NCBI GenBank assembly: GCA_029379385.1
Contig: CM055606.1
Location: 15,215,142-15,279,141 of the forward strand
Reading direction: 5' to 3'
Source of the DNA: Quillaja saponaria
Taxonomy: Eukaryota; Streptophyta; Magnoliopsida; Fabales; Quillajaceae
DNA: 64,000 nt
Numbering within the stretch: the first letter of the stretch is position 1; every line of letters begins with the position of its first letter. The notes below the pieces were generated by a model, which saw nothing but the letters and a program-made list of their open reading frames with translations, had not been told where the DNA came from and made no database searches. A program made the translations under genes and the position numbers. Below, in pieces: positions 1 through 10,108 of this stretch.

Positions 1-403
1 CAACAAAAAAAACCATGAAGAAGCTCAAACAATAACCAAAAAAATGCAAGTAGCAATAAAACGTTCGATAGGTTAAGGTTAAGGATTAGAGAAAGTAGGA
101 AGGAACAGAGGAAGTAGCCTTTTTTTTTTTCTCTACATGGGAGAGATTGGGATAGGGACAGAGCAGTACTTGGAAGGGAATTGAATTGAAGTTGGTGAAG
201 AAATGGGCATAATTAAGAGCAGAGTGAAAGAGTTGCTGGTTGCTGGGGACAGAAAGAGGAGGGTAAGATTATGAGAAAATAAAAGAGAAAGAAAGAGAGA
301 GATGGATAGGATAAGGTAACCCAAGCTCCTCCCTTGTACACATGCACGCATAGAATGTAAGGCTAGAGATTTTGAGCCTCTCATTTTTGTTTTCTCGCTC
401 TTG
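1..403 (-). other. Possible 5' leader of a gene running off the left edge
   Basis: Read on the minus strand, this stretch is strongly pyrimidine-rich, with CT and CTTT runs, like many plant 5' untranslated leaders. It contains an 83-codon open frame (133-384) that resembles no family I know and is compositionally a by-product of the pyrimidine bias. No convincing coding exon is present. If gene order follows Arabidopsis, where I recall a heptahelical (HHP-type) gene beside NUP43, this could be its leader. That is inference only. Confidence 0.25.
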
Positions 404-1200
404 TTTTGTTTTTTAACAGCTCACCCATGACCCATCTCTCTCTCTCTCTCTTTTCATATCCCAAACACCTAATAGGAATGTATTAGAAGCAGCTAATTAA
501 AGGTTATTATCATCTCCTAGACTGGGATTGTACTTAGAAATGACTTGACCTATAGGTCTATGACACGTGTGGTGAAAGATGGTGTCGGGTCAAAAATAAG
601 AAACAAAATTCGAAGATGGTGGTCTTCATGAACCCATTGGGCTACTTGTTCCAGTAAAAATTGTGGTTTACCATCATGTGCAGTCTAATTCAGAAAGTGG
701 GCAATCAAGAAACTGCATTGCTGGTTTGGTTTATCATAAAGAAGGTTATAAGCAATGGAAGTTGATTGATTATGTGACTCTTAAAAGTTCATACATAAAG
801 CAAAAAATGGATGGTTATATGTTGTTTGTTTGAAGTTTTGAATATTCAAATAATTAAGTTCCATACAGTGATACAGATGTGGACTGAGCCTTCAAAGCTA
901 ATGGCACCTTCTTCTACTCCTTGGATTTTTTGATTTATTTTTTACATTAACCCACTGTCTTAGAAGTGTGGGTCTGATTCTCAACTCAGGAAAATCACAA
1001 CTTTGATCCTTGGAGGAATAAACGGAAGTAAAATTTTCAACTACTAATGGAGGAAATCTGAATAAAAGCTGCATATTAATTCTGCTTACAAACCTTGCAT
1101 ATATTGGCTTAAAACGAGGTTAGGATTTGAAGTTTTCACCTTCACAAATTCCAGGAAACGAATATTCCACACTCATAATTACAGATTTCAAAACACAAAT
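404..1200. other. Intergenic, no gene seen
   Basis: No exon-like open frame with splice sites is visible on either strand. A CT microsatellite lies at about 436-452, and a palindromic ACACGTGT G-box-type motif at 563-570. The right part is probably 3' untranslated and downstream sequence of the small minus-strand gene whose stop codon is at 1201-1203. Confidence 0.5.
436..452. repeat. CT dinucleotide microsatellite
   Basis: A run of about eight CT units beside the putative leader of the left-edge gene. Confidence 0.8.
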
Positions 1201-1643
1201 TCAGGCATTTGGTTCTTTGGGAAAAGAAAGAATGAGAAAGATACAAAGGGGAACAACTAGAAATGCTGCAATCTTTAACAAATCTTCAGTCTCTGTTGAT
1301 ATCACTCCAATCCTTGACCAGTCTCCGCTATACCTGAAATTTGAAACTTTCTTCATAGCCCACTTTCATAAAATCTCTGAAAAATTAACCAAGGTCCAAA
1401 GCATGAGAAGAAAGATTACCCGGCATCAATGAATCCCAATCCGAATACTGCAATGCCACTGCGAGCAAGAATTGCTTTTGAAAGTCTTAATGGAAAAATG
1501 GGTTTTTGTTGAGAACTTGAATTGTCATGAAGTTCCTTCTTTTTGGCCAATGTTCCAAATTTTCTGCCATTTTTCTTCCCAAGCAGATAAGAGCTGAGGC
1601 TGCTGAGGATAAAGCTTTTTTCTGTGGCTTGCAGTCCTCTCAT
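1201..1643 (-). CDS. Small membrane protein, DUF7887-like, 118 aa
   Basis: Two exons, 1643-1420 and 1333-1201, join in phase (intron starts GTAATC and ends TTTCAG) to give a 118-residue protein. The N-terminal half is basic and serine-rich. The centre carries a conserved-looking block around residues 60-75 (ILARSGIAVFGLGFIDAGYS), followed by an acidic stretch and one hydrophobic segment at about residues 96-112 (AAFLVVPLCIFLILSF), then a short tail ending PKEPNA. This matches a small plant-specific family that I recall as DUF7887, with an Arabidopsis member next to NUP43 (At4g30845). Its function is not known to me. The basic N-terminus could be an organellar targeting region, but no cleavage motif is obvious. 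The start codon lies 214 bp from the NUP43 start, in a divergent arrangement. Confidence 0.8.
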
Positions 1644-1857
1644 TTGTTTTCTTTTCCTTTCTTTTTTCTAACATTCCACTCTTCCATCAAAACAAGGGCA
1701 ACATAGTATTTTGGTACAATGTAATTTCAGCAAAATTTGAAGGGTATTTAAGTAATAAAATCCAAAACCCCCACACTTCTGTTTCCCTTCCCTACCTTTC
1801 CCCAACCTTCAAACAAGCTGTACCTTCTGAGAGAGAAAAACCTCATAAACCCTAGCA
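1644..1857. promoter_or_regulatory. Shared divergent promoter with telo-box
   Basis: Only 214 bp separate the start codons of the divergent small-protein gene and NUP43, so both 5' leaders and core promoters must lie here or overlap the neighbour. A telo-box (AAACCCTAG, 1847-1855) lies immediately before the NUP43 ATG, a motif common in the 5' regions of plant housekeeping and translation genes. No clear TATA box is visible on either strand. Confidence 0.55.
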
Positions 1858-4707
1858 ATGGCAATCACAACAATTACCGAACCACCACAAATTCACAGGC
1901 TTCCTCAACATAAATATGTCGACGCAGTACGATGGCTTCCACTGCTCTCTGCATTTGATCGATTTGCAGTCCTCGCTCTCTTTGACTCTGATTCTGATTC
2001 TTCATCCGTTGAAATCCACTCTCTTACCCCAACCCCACCTGCCTTGACATCTCAGTCTTCATGGGTCTCTCCTTCAAGAGTGTCCTCCCTCAAAACCTCA
2101 TTATCCCATCAGAAAACCATTGTGGTGGCTTCGACTATCGCTGGCTCTTTGCACGTTCTGTTCTCCGATCCCATGGATGCGTCGCTTGAATCGGAGATAT
2201 CAGTAGCTGATAATGCATTGCATGTGGGGACCCATTTCATGTGTCGATTTGATGGATGGTGGGATGGAGTGTGTGAGTGTTGGAGAAGATGGGAGGGTGA
2301 ATGTGGTGAAGGTTGGGCCTTCCAAGTTGAGTTATGAACGATTTTTTGATAGCAATGGTTTAGTCTCGTACACAGCAGCAAAGTGGGCATCTCCAATGGA
2401 ATTTGCCACTGGGGGATATGGATTTAGTCTTCAGTGGTGGGATCAGAGAAAACCAGGCGGGCCTGTTTCCCAGTTCAAGGGTAACTGGTGAGCAATTTTA
2501 TGCTTTGTTTTGTTCCTTTTATAATCTTCTTCTTGTTTATTTAATGATTACCAAAGATAGAATCTATCATTCAAAAATCAAAAGTGAACAATGTTACAAA
2601 GAGGGTCTCTGCTTACACAAAGCTCTCAGATCAAAACAACAAATGATCCCCACAGAGAACAAAATGCTATTTTTACCACAGCATGAGCTGCCTAATTACA
2701 CAAATGACTAAGAAAAGAATAGTTAAGAAGTGAACAAGGACTTTAGTATCACTGTAAAGAACCTGAACTGAGCTCAAACAACTTGTCTAGCATCTCCTTC
2801 AATATTGGCAGAAGGCCAACACTTTCACTTTGGCAATTGAGATGCTGCAGGGTAGGTTGTGCCTCTAGAACCCGTGGTTGAGTTTGGCCTGCCAACCTCA
2901 TGGCTTGAACACCAAGCAAAGCACGAAAAATGTTGAGTATTTATCTTGCACATAAACGTAGTAATCTGAGTTTTAGCCAAACATGTTGTTCATTCTTCTC
3001 TTAGCATGTGTTTTCAGCATTATAGATTTATGGCACCTTCATGTCCATGTCAAATTGAACTCTATTAGCTACATTAACTTTACTTGGTGGTAACTTTGCA
3101 GGGCTCAAAGGATGACTTCTGGAATTGTGCACTCTATTGACATTCATCCATCCCGCAAGCACACTTGTCTTGTAAGATTGCTATGCCACTTTTCCTTGTT
3201 TCTCTTAATTATCATAAAAATCACCAAGTTAAGCCAGTCATTGTTGGTTATGAATGTGTGCATTAGTCAGATAAAAGCTGACTGCACCATTTGAGTTTCC
3301 ATCTTTCCAATGGTTAATATGGGAACTCTTTTATGTTGTTGTCATCTCTGTTGTAAATTTCCGACCCCCACCATCCATGGGTTCCAGTCTCTTCTTTCAC
3401 ACTTTTTTTCTCGATAAAAAGTCGTATTATAATTTACTCTTTGGTGGTGATATGTATACTCAGATTGAATGCAGTAATGAAAAGGATAAATGCACAATAC
3501 AGATGAATAGTTATGCTGAGTTGAATGGTTTGTCTATGATTATACATTAATACTAATGTTCTTTGGTTAAGGATCTGACAAACTCTAGTGCCAATACTAT
3601 GAGCTCATCTTGGTGACTCATCTGACTTCATTGCAATAGTACTTCTAGTAGTTCTATTTGGCGATAACTTAACATCGGAGTTGTTGAGCTTCTTGGTATT
3701 TACAGTAGCAGGAAAAATATAGTGGTGCATAATTTAACAATAATTATCATGGATCTATGTTTACAAATTGATTTATGTGTTATATACGTACGAGCTGACA
3801 AGCATATAATTTGGTGAAGTCATTCTAATGAAATCAAATTTTACTTTATGTTTTGGAAGGTGTGATCTCATAACTTAGCTCATCATAGTGATACCATGTT
3901 ACTTTGGACTGTGGTTGTGAGGAGTAGATGATGAAGATCATAGCTTTTAGAGTTCTTAGTTTGGCACTTTGATTTGATTGAATATCTGTGAAATTTTGGT
4001 AATTATAGTCTATTTTCAGGCAGGTGGCTCCTTAGGTACTGTATTTGCCTGGGATCTCAGGTGGCAAGAACAGCCAATTATTCTTTCTGGGGTTGGAACA
4101 GGTGACAGTCTAACACGGTCAACATCAGAAAGTGAGGTTTGGGAGGTTCAGTATGATCGCTACATGAAGTCTACAAACTTGGGCAACATCTCATCTGCCC
4201 GAGTGTTACCTGCTATGATCTGCTCAGAAGATGGAATTCTTGCTGTAGTTGAACAAGGTATGTTATTTTGGTTGCAACATTGTTAAAAGACCAGTTCATT
4301 TTATTATTTTTTATGAAAAGCTTGTGCAGTATTGTCTTACACTCTTACTCATGGAAATTTATGGAGAAACAAAACTTGTTTATGGAACTTTGAAGTTGGA
4401 TTACTTGGTATATGACTTCATTGTATAGGTGAGGAACCAATTGAGCTGTTGACAGAACCTTGCGCAATCAATAGCTTTGACATAGACAGACATAACCCCT
4501 CGGTAAGTCTGACTAAAGGTTTGCACAATGTGGAACAGTGATCTGTGTTTAAACAAAGTAGTATTTCCTCCGAAACAAATGAGAGAAAATGTAAAAAAGA
4601 AAGCTATGTAAGTGGAAAATTCTGTTCTGATGGTTTTTGTTTTTACCACGCAGGATGTGATATGTGGCTTGGAGTGGGAATCAGTAGCCATCTTAACAAG
4701 ATCATAG
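1858..4707 (+). CDS. NUP43: Nuclear pore protein NUP43 (WD40), frame broken in exon 1
   Basis: Five exons (1858-2487, 3102-3171, 4020-4257, 4429-4502, 4654-4707) encode a NUP43 homologue of about 354 aa. NUP43 is a WD40 beta-propeller of the Y-shaped (Nup107-160) scaffold of the nuclear pore. Recognisable blocks are VSYTAAKWASPMEFATGGYG and the tryptophan-rich WWDQRKPGGPVSQFKGNW in exon 1, SIDIHPSRKHTCLAGGS across exons 2-3, SESEVWEVQYD in exon 3 and CAINSFDIDRHNPSDVICGL across exons 4-5. As given, the frame from the ATG ends at 2337. After codon CAT-GTG (2221-2226) the protein continues only one base later, because the G run at 2226-2229 has one G more than the frame needs. All later junctions are in phase, so this is either a very recent lesion or a sequencing error. 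Confidence 0.88.
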
Positions 4708-5689
4708 AATTCATAATTTCACTGTTTGATGTTTCAGTGTTGAAACTGGTGTACGGTTTACTGTCTCAGCATTATCTGTCAAGAAATGGAGCTATTTTTT
4801 GGCCAGTTGATGCTAAACCAGAAAACCATTCCCTGTTAGATGAATGTTTCGGTTTACAATACTGTTTGTTGAGCATATAAATGCTATGAATATTGGGTCA
4901 TGACCTGTACATGTAACCCTTAAGTTTTTTTCTTGAACAGCAGCAGTAATTAGAGCAATGATATACCCTGCAAGTGGAATTTTATATACCGGAACTCCAA
5001 AACTCATAATATCTAATTTAAGCAGGTTAACCTTTAGTCAAATCTTTGTCATTGGTGGGATTCAGATTCTTTATGTTTCTCTTTGAAATGAAATAAGAAA
5101 TATATTTTGAGAGGAGGATTGGTGTTTCTTTCTCTCTCCTACAGAAATTATCATATGTTATAAGGAGAAAATCTAAATCCGTGGTAGATAAATTCTTATC
5201 CAAATCCATCTTGCTAGACTCGGGTTAATGCAGCCACCTCATTTATCATTATTATTTTTTGCTACGAACATAATGTAAGAACATATTTGCACTGCTTGGC
5301 GTAACAGTTTGGGCTATGCCCATCTTATCTTCTCGGAAAAGACGTCAAAACCAACTTTCTTTTTTCTGCTAACTTTCATTAGATTACTTTTTGATTATGG
5401 ATTAAATATTATTATTATTTAAAAAAAAATTCCAATGGTTAAATAATTAAAAATGATAGTTCCAGAACATCTTACTAGAGAAAATTGAATAAGGCTCTAA
5501 TTAGAAAAAATTCAACTAACAAAATAAAATAGCAATTAAAAGAAAAAACAAAATAGAGGCTCAACAAGGTCCATTTGTAGTACGTGCCCTACGGAGCTCG
5601 GCCTATGAGGACCTCAATCTAAGCCCCGCCTTTATCCACAACTTATGCCCAAAAGCTTAGCCGATCCTCTGAAGAAGCATCTTTCAATC
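4708..5689. other. Intergenic between NUP43 and bL35c
   Basis: Contains the NUP43 3' untranslated region and AT-rich spacer, then the bL35c leader. An upstream in-frame ATG at 5645 would extend bL35c by 15 residues; I prefer the ATG at 5690, which starts a typical plastid transit peptide. No other gene is seen. Confidence 0.5.
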
Positions 5690-8487
5690 ATGGCTAGTTC
5701 AACCATGACGCTGTCATTTGGTTTCAGATTTTCACCTTTCTACTCTTCTTCGACTCGTGTTCCTCACAGGTCAGTCCAACTTGCTCCATCTAACAAGGCT
5801 AATTCGTTGATGCTCAGTTCGTCTCGTAGCATTTCTGGGTTAGGCTTAATTGTACCCCAATTGCTCTGCACAATTACTCCTTCTCGCCCCCAAAGGCTTC
5901 GCTCCCTTACCATTGTATCTGCTAAAGGCTACAAGATGAAAACTCACAAGGTGCTATTTCTCGCTCTTCATTTTATTTACTGCCGAGATTAAAGTAAGGA
6001 AAGTTTTGAAATTTTGTTATTAAAAGGAGACTTGAAATGGGGTAAACCGAAATGTAAGTCATGATTTACTATACTAATAACAATTGGCCTGGGTTTGGTT
6101 GCTGAGTAATTGGGATTGGGTGAAAAGTGAAGCTTTAGTGGGCAATTCTGTTTTTTCTTTCTTTATCTGCGTTATGTATTAGAGAATGGATTGTTTTTCT
6201 TTCACCCTGATATACTGGAGTTATGTATATTTTTAAGTGGGAAAAATTAGTTTATGGGAATTGGATTCTTTATTGAAGTCATGAGATTGACCATGTTGGG
6301 GGCTATTTTCTTCACGCCCAAAAGGGTCCTATTTTTTTCTTGTTCTTATTGAGTTGTGCATGAACTTTGTTAGTAGGCATCGGCAAAGCGATTCAGGGTG
6401 ACAGGAAGAGGGAAAATAGTACGAAGAAGAGCTGGAAAGCAGCATTTGCTTCAAAAGAAGAACACTAAGAGAAAGTTAAGGCTCTCAAAAATGGTGAGCT
6501 CTTCATCCCCTTTAACATTTTTAACAGTATGGAGAGTTAAAATGGCGGGAACAAAATATAAGGAAAGTGGGTTAAAAATGCTTGATTCTTCCAATGTTTT
6601 TGTCTCATTTTTGCTTCATTCCTACCCATTTTCACGTGTACCATGCACAAATCTTTTTAAGAAAATAGAAACCGGAGATTTTTCTTATCTTTTACATGGG
6701 GAATTCAGACAACTAGATAAACCTAGTTCATCCTTTTCAATTAAGACAGTTGTCAGTTTGTTTAATTCGTTGATTTATCAAAAGTTCATGACCTGGGTAT
6801 AATACTCAATAATTCATCTGTGCAGTTGGGTTATCCAAACCCTCCGAATTTGAAACTATCATTTTAGACTAGATTCATGGGAAGACTTTATCCACTAATT
6901 ATAAGCATTTAGTTATGGTTTATCAGATTAAGAGAGTTTTAAGGCTGCAGCATCTTGTTTAGGATGTGATTACATGTAGATGTTTCAAGTTATTATAAGT
7001 TCAGGTAGCATGTGGAGGTGGTGTTATTTTTTGTCTTCCAAAGTTTGATAGGCCTCCTTCTCGTTAGTTTCCTGATATTCTTCCAATCTTCTGTTTGATA
7101 TTTGGATTTTCTTGGTAGTGTTGTGTTCGTCATGTGGCCTCCACATCAGTTGCATGTCAAGTTCTTTAACCCTGAAGATTCTTTGTACTACATCTTTTTC
7201 TTACCCTTTAGTCTTCAGTATCTTGGAATACAAACAAGAAAAATGCTAAGCTCATAGGGACAAAGCTCTAGACATTTCCTTCCTCTCAAGAAGGAAATTC
7301 TGAATTATTTGGATAAAATATTGTGGTGCTAAATGGTTCCTAGCTCATAGTCGAATGACTAAAGAGGTGCTGTATAAGACATGATAGAATAGATTCTTTG
7401 TCAACGCGGTTGTTCAGAGGGTTAATAGCTGGTGTCACCTGTTCCACAAAATCCATTTATTTAAAGGTCTTGTTGTCTTGTCCTCTCCTAAGAATTTGGC
7501 TAACCTTTCATTAACGACTAGCATGTGTTGGTAGTTGTTGTACTTGTCTTTAGTTTGGGAGTTGTTAAGTGTTTCTGGCATTGTTATTGATGGAATGAGG
7601 TCACACTTGGTCTAAAAACTAAACTATAGTCCTTGGCCCATGCTGGGGAACAGTTAAAAAGTTTAAAATTTCACTCGGGAGAATAAACTCCCTCTCATCC
7701 TTCCTCCCTTCTCTTGTCCCCTCTCTCTCTTCATGTGTGTTTGAACTTTTGAAGTTCATCTCTATCTCCTGCCCTGGAAGAAATATTCAATATCATATAT
7801 GGGAACTTAGTTTTTCAGCTTTAGCTTATCTTCATGCTAAGATTTTTAAAGAAGGTTTTGTGGATACCTTCAACCGGTTTCCATATCAATAATGCATGCG
7901 TGGTTGTTTCTTTGAAAGGTCATCCATTTTGGATTTCTGAAGTCAATTATATAACATCTTAACTGAGAATCTTAATATAACATGTTTTAGAACACAAGGA
8001 TATCATAGTGTGAACTCATTACATTTAATATGTCAATGACTCCTCGAGTTGCTTTTTGACATGGGGCACGGGGACATGAATTCCACCCAAATTCAATATG
8101 AGAAGAATCAGAAGGTTTAGTCTTATGATAAATCAATTGATTGTAGGAGATATAACTAATCAGGGTAAATTGGATATCCATGATGACAGTCACAGAGGAT
8201 GTAGTGAAAATGCAGTTTAAAAATTTAAATATCCGACTATAATTGAGATGATGAGATGGCCATGTTCCATGCAAACAAACTATTTGCCTGCAATTAATTA
8301 GGCATCCTTTTTGTTTTGATTTTTTTTAAAAATATTTATCCTAACCTCTCAGATTTATTGTTTATAACATTGAAGCTGAGTTTGAACATTTGGTAATTGT
8401 CATGCACAGCATGCGGTCAGCAGGAGTGACTACAATAATGTGATTGGAGCCTTACCATATCTGAAAGTAAACAGAAAGGCTCAGTAG
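5690..8487 (+). CDS. RPL35: Plastid 50S ribosomal protein bL35c precursor, 151 aa
   Basis: Three exons (5690-5950, 6377-6493, 8410-8487) join in phase 0. The first 75-80 residues are rich in Ser/Thr/Arg and poor in acids, beginning MASSTMTLSFGF, as expected for a chloroplast transit peptide. The mature part begins near KGYKMKTHKASAKRF and runs through VTGRGKIVRRRAGKQHLL and KKNTKRKLRLSKM to a C-terminal SDYNNVIGALPYLKVN. This is the bacterial bL35 pattern (KMKTH..AAKRF, GKI.R..A..H). The protein should bind 23S rRNA in the large subunit of the plastid ribosome. The second intron is long (about 1.9 kb) and holds no recognised gene. It is followed in the same orientation by the ASG1-like gene, as I recall for At2g24090/At2g24100. 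Confidence 0.93.
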
Positions 8488-9640
8488 AGGTAACTTTGCA
8501 GTTCTCTGACAAAGCTGAGGTTTGAAAACCTAGCAATTTCTTCATTAATGTTTACTTTGCCCAGACAAGTTAGAAAAGAAAGAAGAAACTCACATTTATG
8601 CAAAGAGAAGGAAGTGCTTTGGTTGTGTTATTCTTGGAATGATGTACTTATTACTTAACTTTGAATATCAGTAAATTTTTGTTTCAGTACATCGTCCAGT
8701 TCCCACAGTTAATGCTCACTGCTTACACATCCACAGTGACACAATTGAGACAATGAAAATTTATATGTATTACGTGGGGTGGTATGCTTTTCCATTATAT
8801 GTAAGGGAATTAATTCCTTTTTCCACTTTTCTTCCTTTCCATTTTTCAGACATTATTTCTTGAACAAATCTAGAAATATAGGGGTATATTTTCTTTTGGA
8901 AGTATTATTGCCGAGAGTCAAAGACTCGAAAACATTAGGGCCGTGGCCAACTGAGCAGGAAGTCACTTTTGGCAGATTTCAATGCCTTTATGCATATTTC
9001 GAGTGCACTGGATTGCATCGAGGTGACCGTGATATTAAAAACTTAGAGTCATTGATTTTCTATAATTTGCAATCCCACGTAGCACTGGAATGCATGGAGG
9101 TGATTTATAATTTTGATCTTAGAATCTTCTACATTTACATTTACATGGTCACTAACTTTTAACATAGTCTATAATCATAACTCATCTTAGGTCATAATAT
9201 AATAATATTATAATTCAAATTATTAATATTATCATATCTCACATATAAAATAATATTAATTATTATAGAATCAATTAAAATAAGATCTCGTTAACATTGA
9301 AGTCATATTTATCTAAAATTTAATAAGAAAATATTCGAAACATGAATGTAATAAATTTATACAAATTAAAGATTTTTTTAACTAGTATTTTAAAAATATT
9401 TATTACTAAAAAATTTGTAATATTTATTATAGTAACTATTATAATTTTAATGCATATATTATTATTATTATTTTAAATTTTAAATTTTGAAACATATTTA
9501 TTACATTTAACCATGCAGTCGTTAAAAAATAAAAATAAAAATTTAAATATACAAAAGACAGTCCAAGTGGCATAGGTTCAGAGTTTATATCTGTTTAAAA
9601 TGAAACAAATTTTTACACTTGCCAAATATACCTGCAATTG
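8488..9640. other. Intergenic, very AT-rich in the middle
   Basis: Begins with the bL35c 3' region. A 127-codon open frame at 8779-9162 has no family signature, no splice context and low-complexity ends, so I do not call it. From about 9160 to 9550 the DNA is nearly pure A/T with many TAATATTAT motifs. Nothing else is recognised. Confidence 0.5.
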
Positions 9641-9661
9641 TTTTCTCATGATTCCATAACT

Positions 9662-9735
9662 ACACATACGTGTCAATAAGAATAGCCACGCGTGATAATC
9701 TACTGGTTGACATGGTGCCACGTGTCATAACGTAG
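9662..9735 (+). promoter_or_regulatory. ABRE / G-box cluster upstream of the ASG1-like gene
   Basis: Within about 70 bp lie ACGTGTC (9668-9674), CACGCGTG (9687-9694, resembling the CE3 coupling element) and CACGTGTC (9719-9726), plus a further ACGT core at 9729-9732. Paired ABREs, or an ABRE with a coupling element, are the known arrangement for ABA-responsive transcription through bZIP factors. The cluster is about 380-450 bp upstream of the ATG. It fits the name of the downstream family, ALTERED SEED GERMINATION 1. Confidence 0.55.
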
Positions 9736-10108
9736 CAACACGCCGTCATTTAAAGTAAATAGGTCCCACATATATCCAACATTCATAGTGGCTGCCAGCA
9801 CATATTCGTCCAACCAAGAATGTAATGACAAATTTACCAGCTCCAAATCCTTAAATAATTTCACCTATAATTATACACGCCTTTGCAACACAAGGAGATT
9901 TTAGTAATTTTAAGTTAACATTTCTATAATAGAAGATTTTTCAACCGACAGCTTTTCCTTCTTCCTTGTAGGGTTTCAGAATCTGTGATCATTTCTGATC
10001 AAAATATCATCTTTTAGGGTTTTGTTCTGAATTATTGCCCAGGAATTACTTTCTTGCAATTCTGGGATTTCCCTTGTTTTTCAGTGGTTTCTGGTTGGTG
10101 AAAAATTG

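Noticed and set aside
133..384. 83-codon minus-strand open frame at the left edge
   Set aside because: Composition follows the pyrimidine-rich leader; no recognisable domain.
8779..9162. 127-codon plus-strand open frame between bL35c and ASG1
   Set aside because: No family signature, low-complexity ends and no splice or promoter context; consistent with chance.
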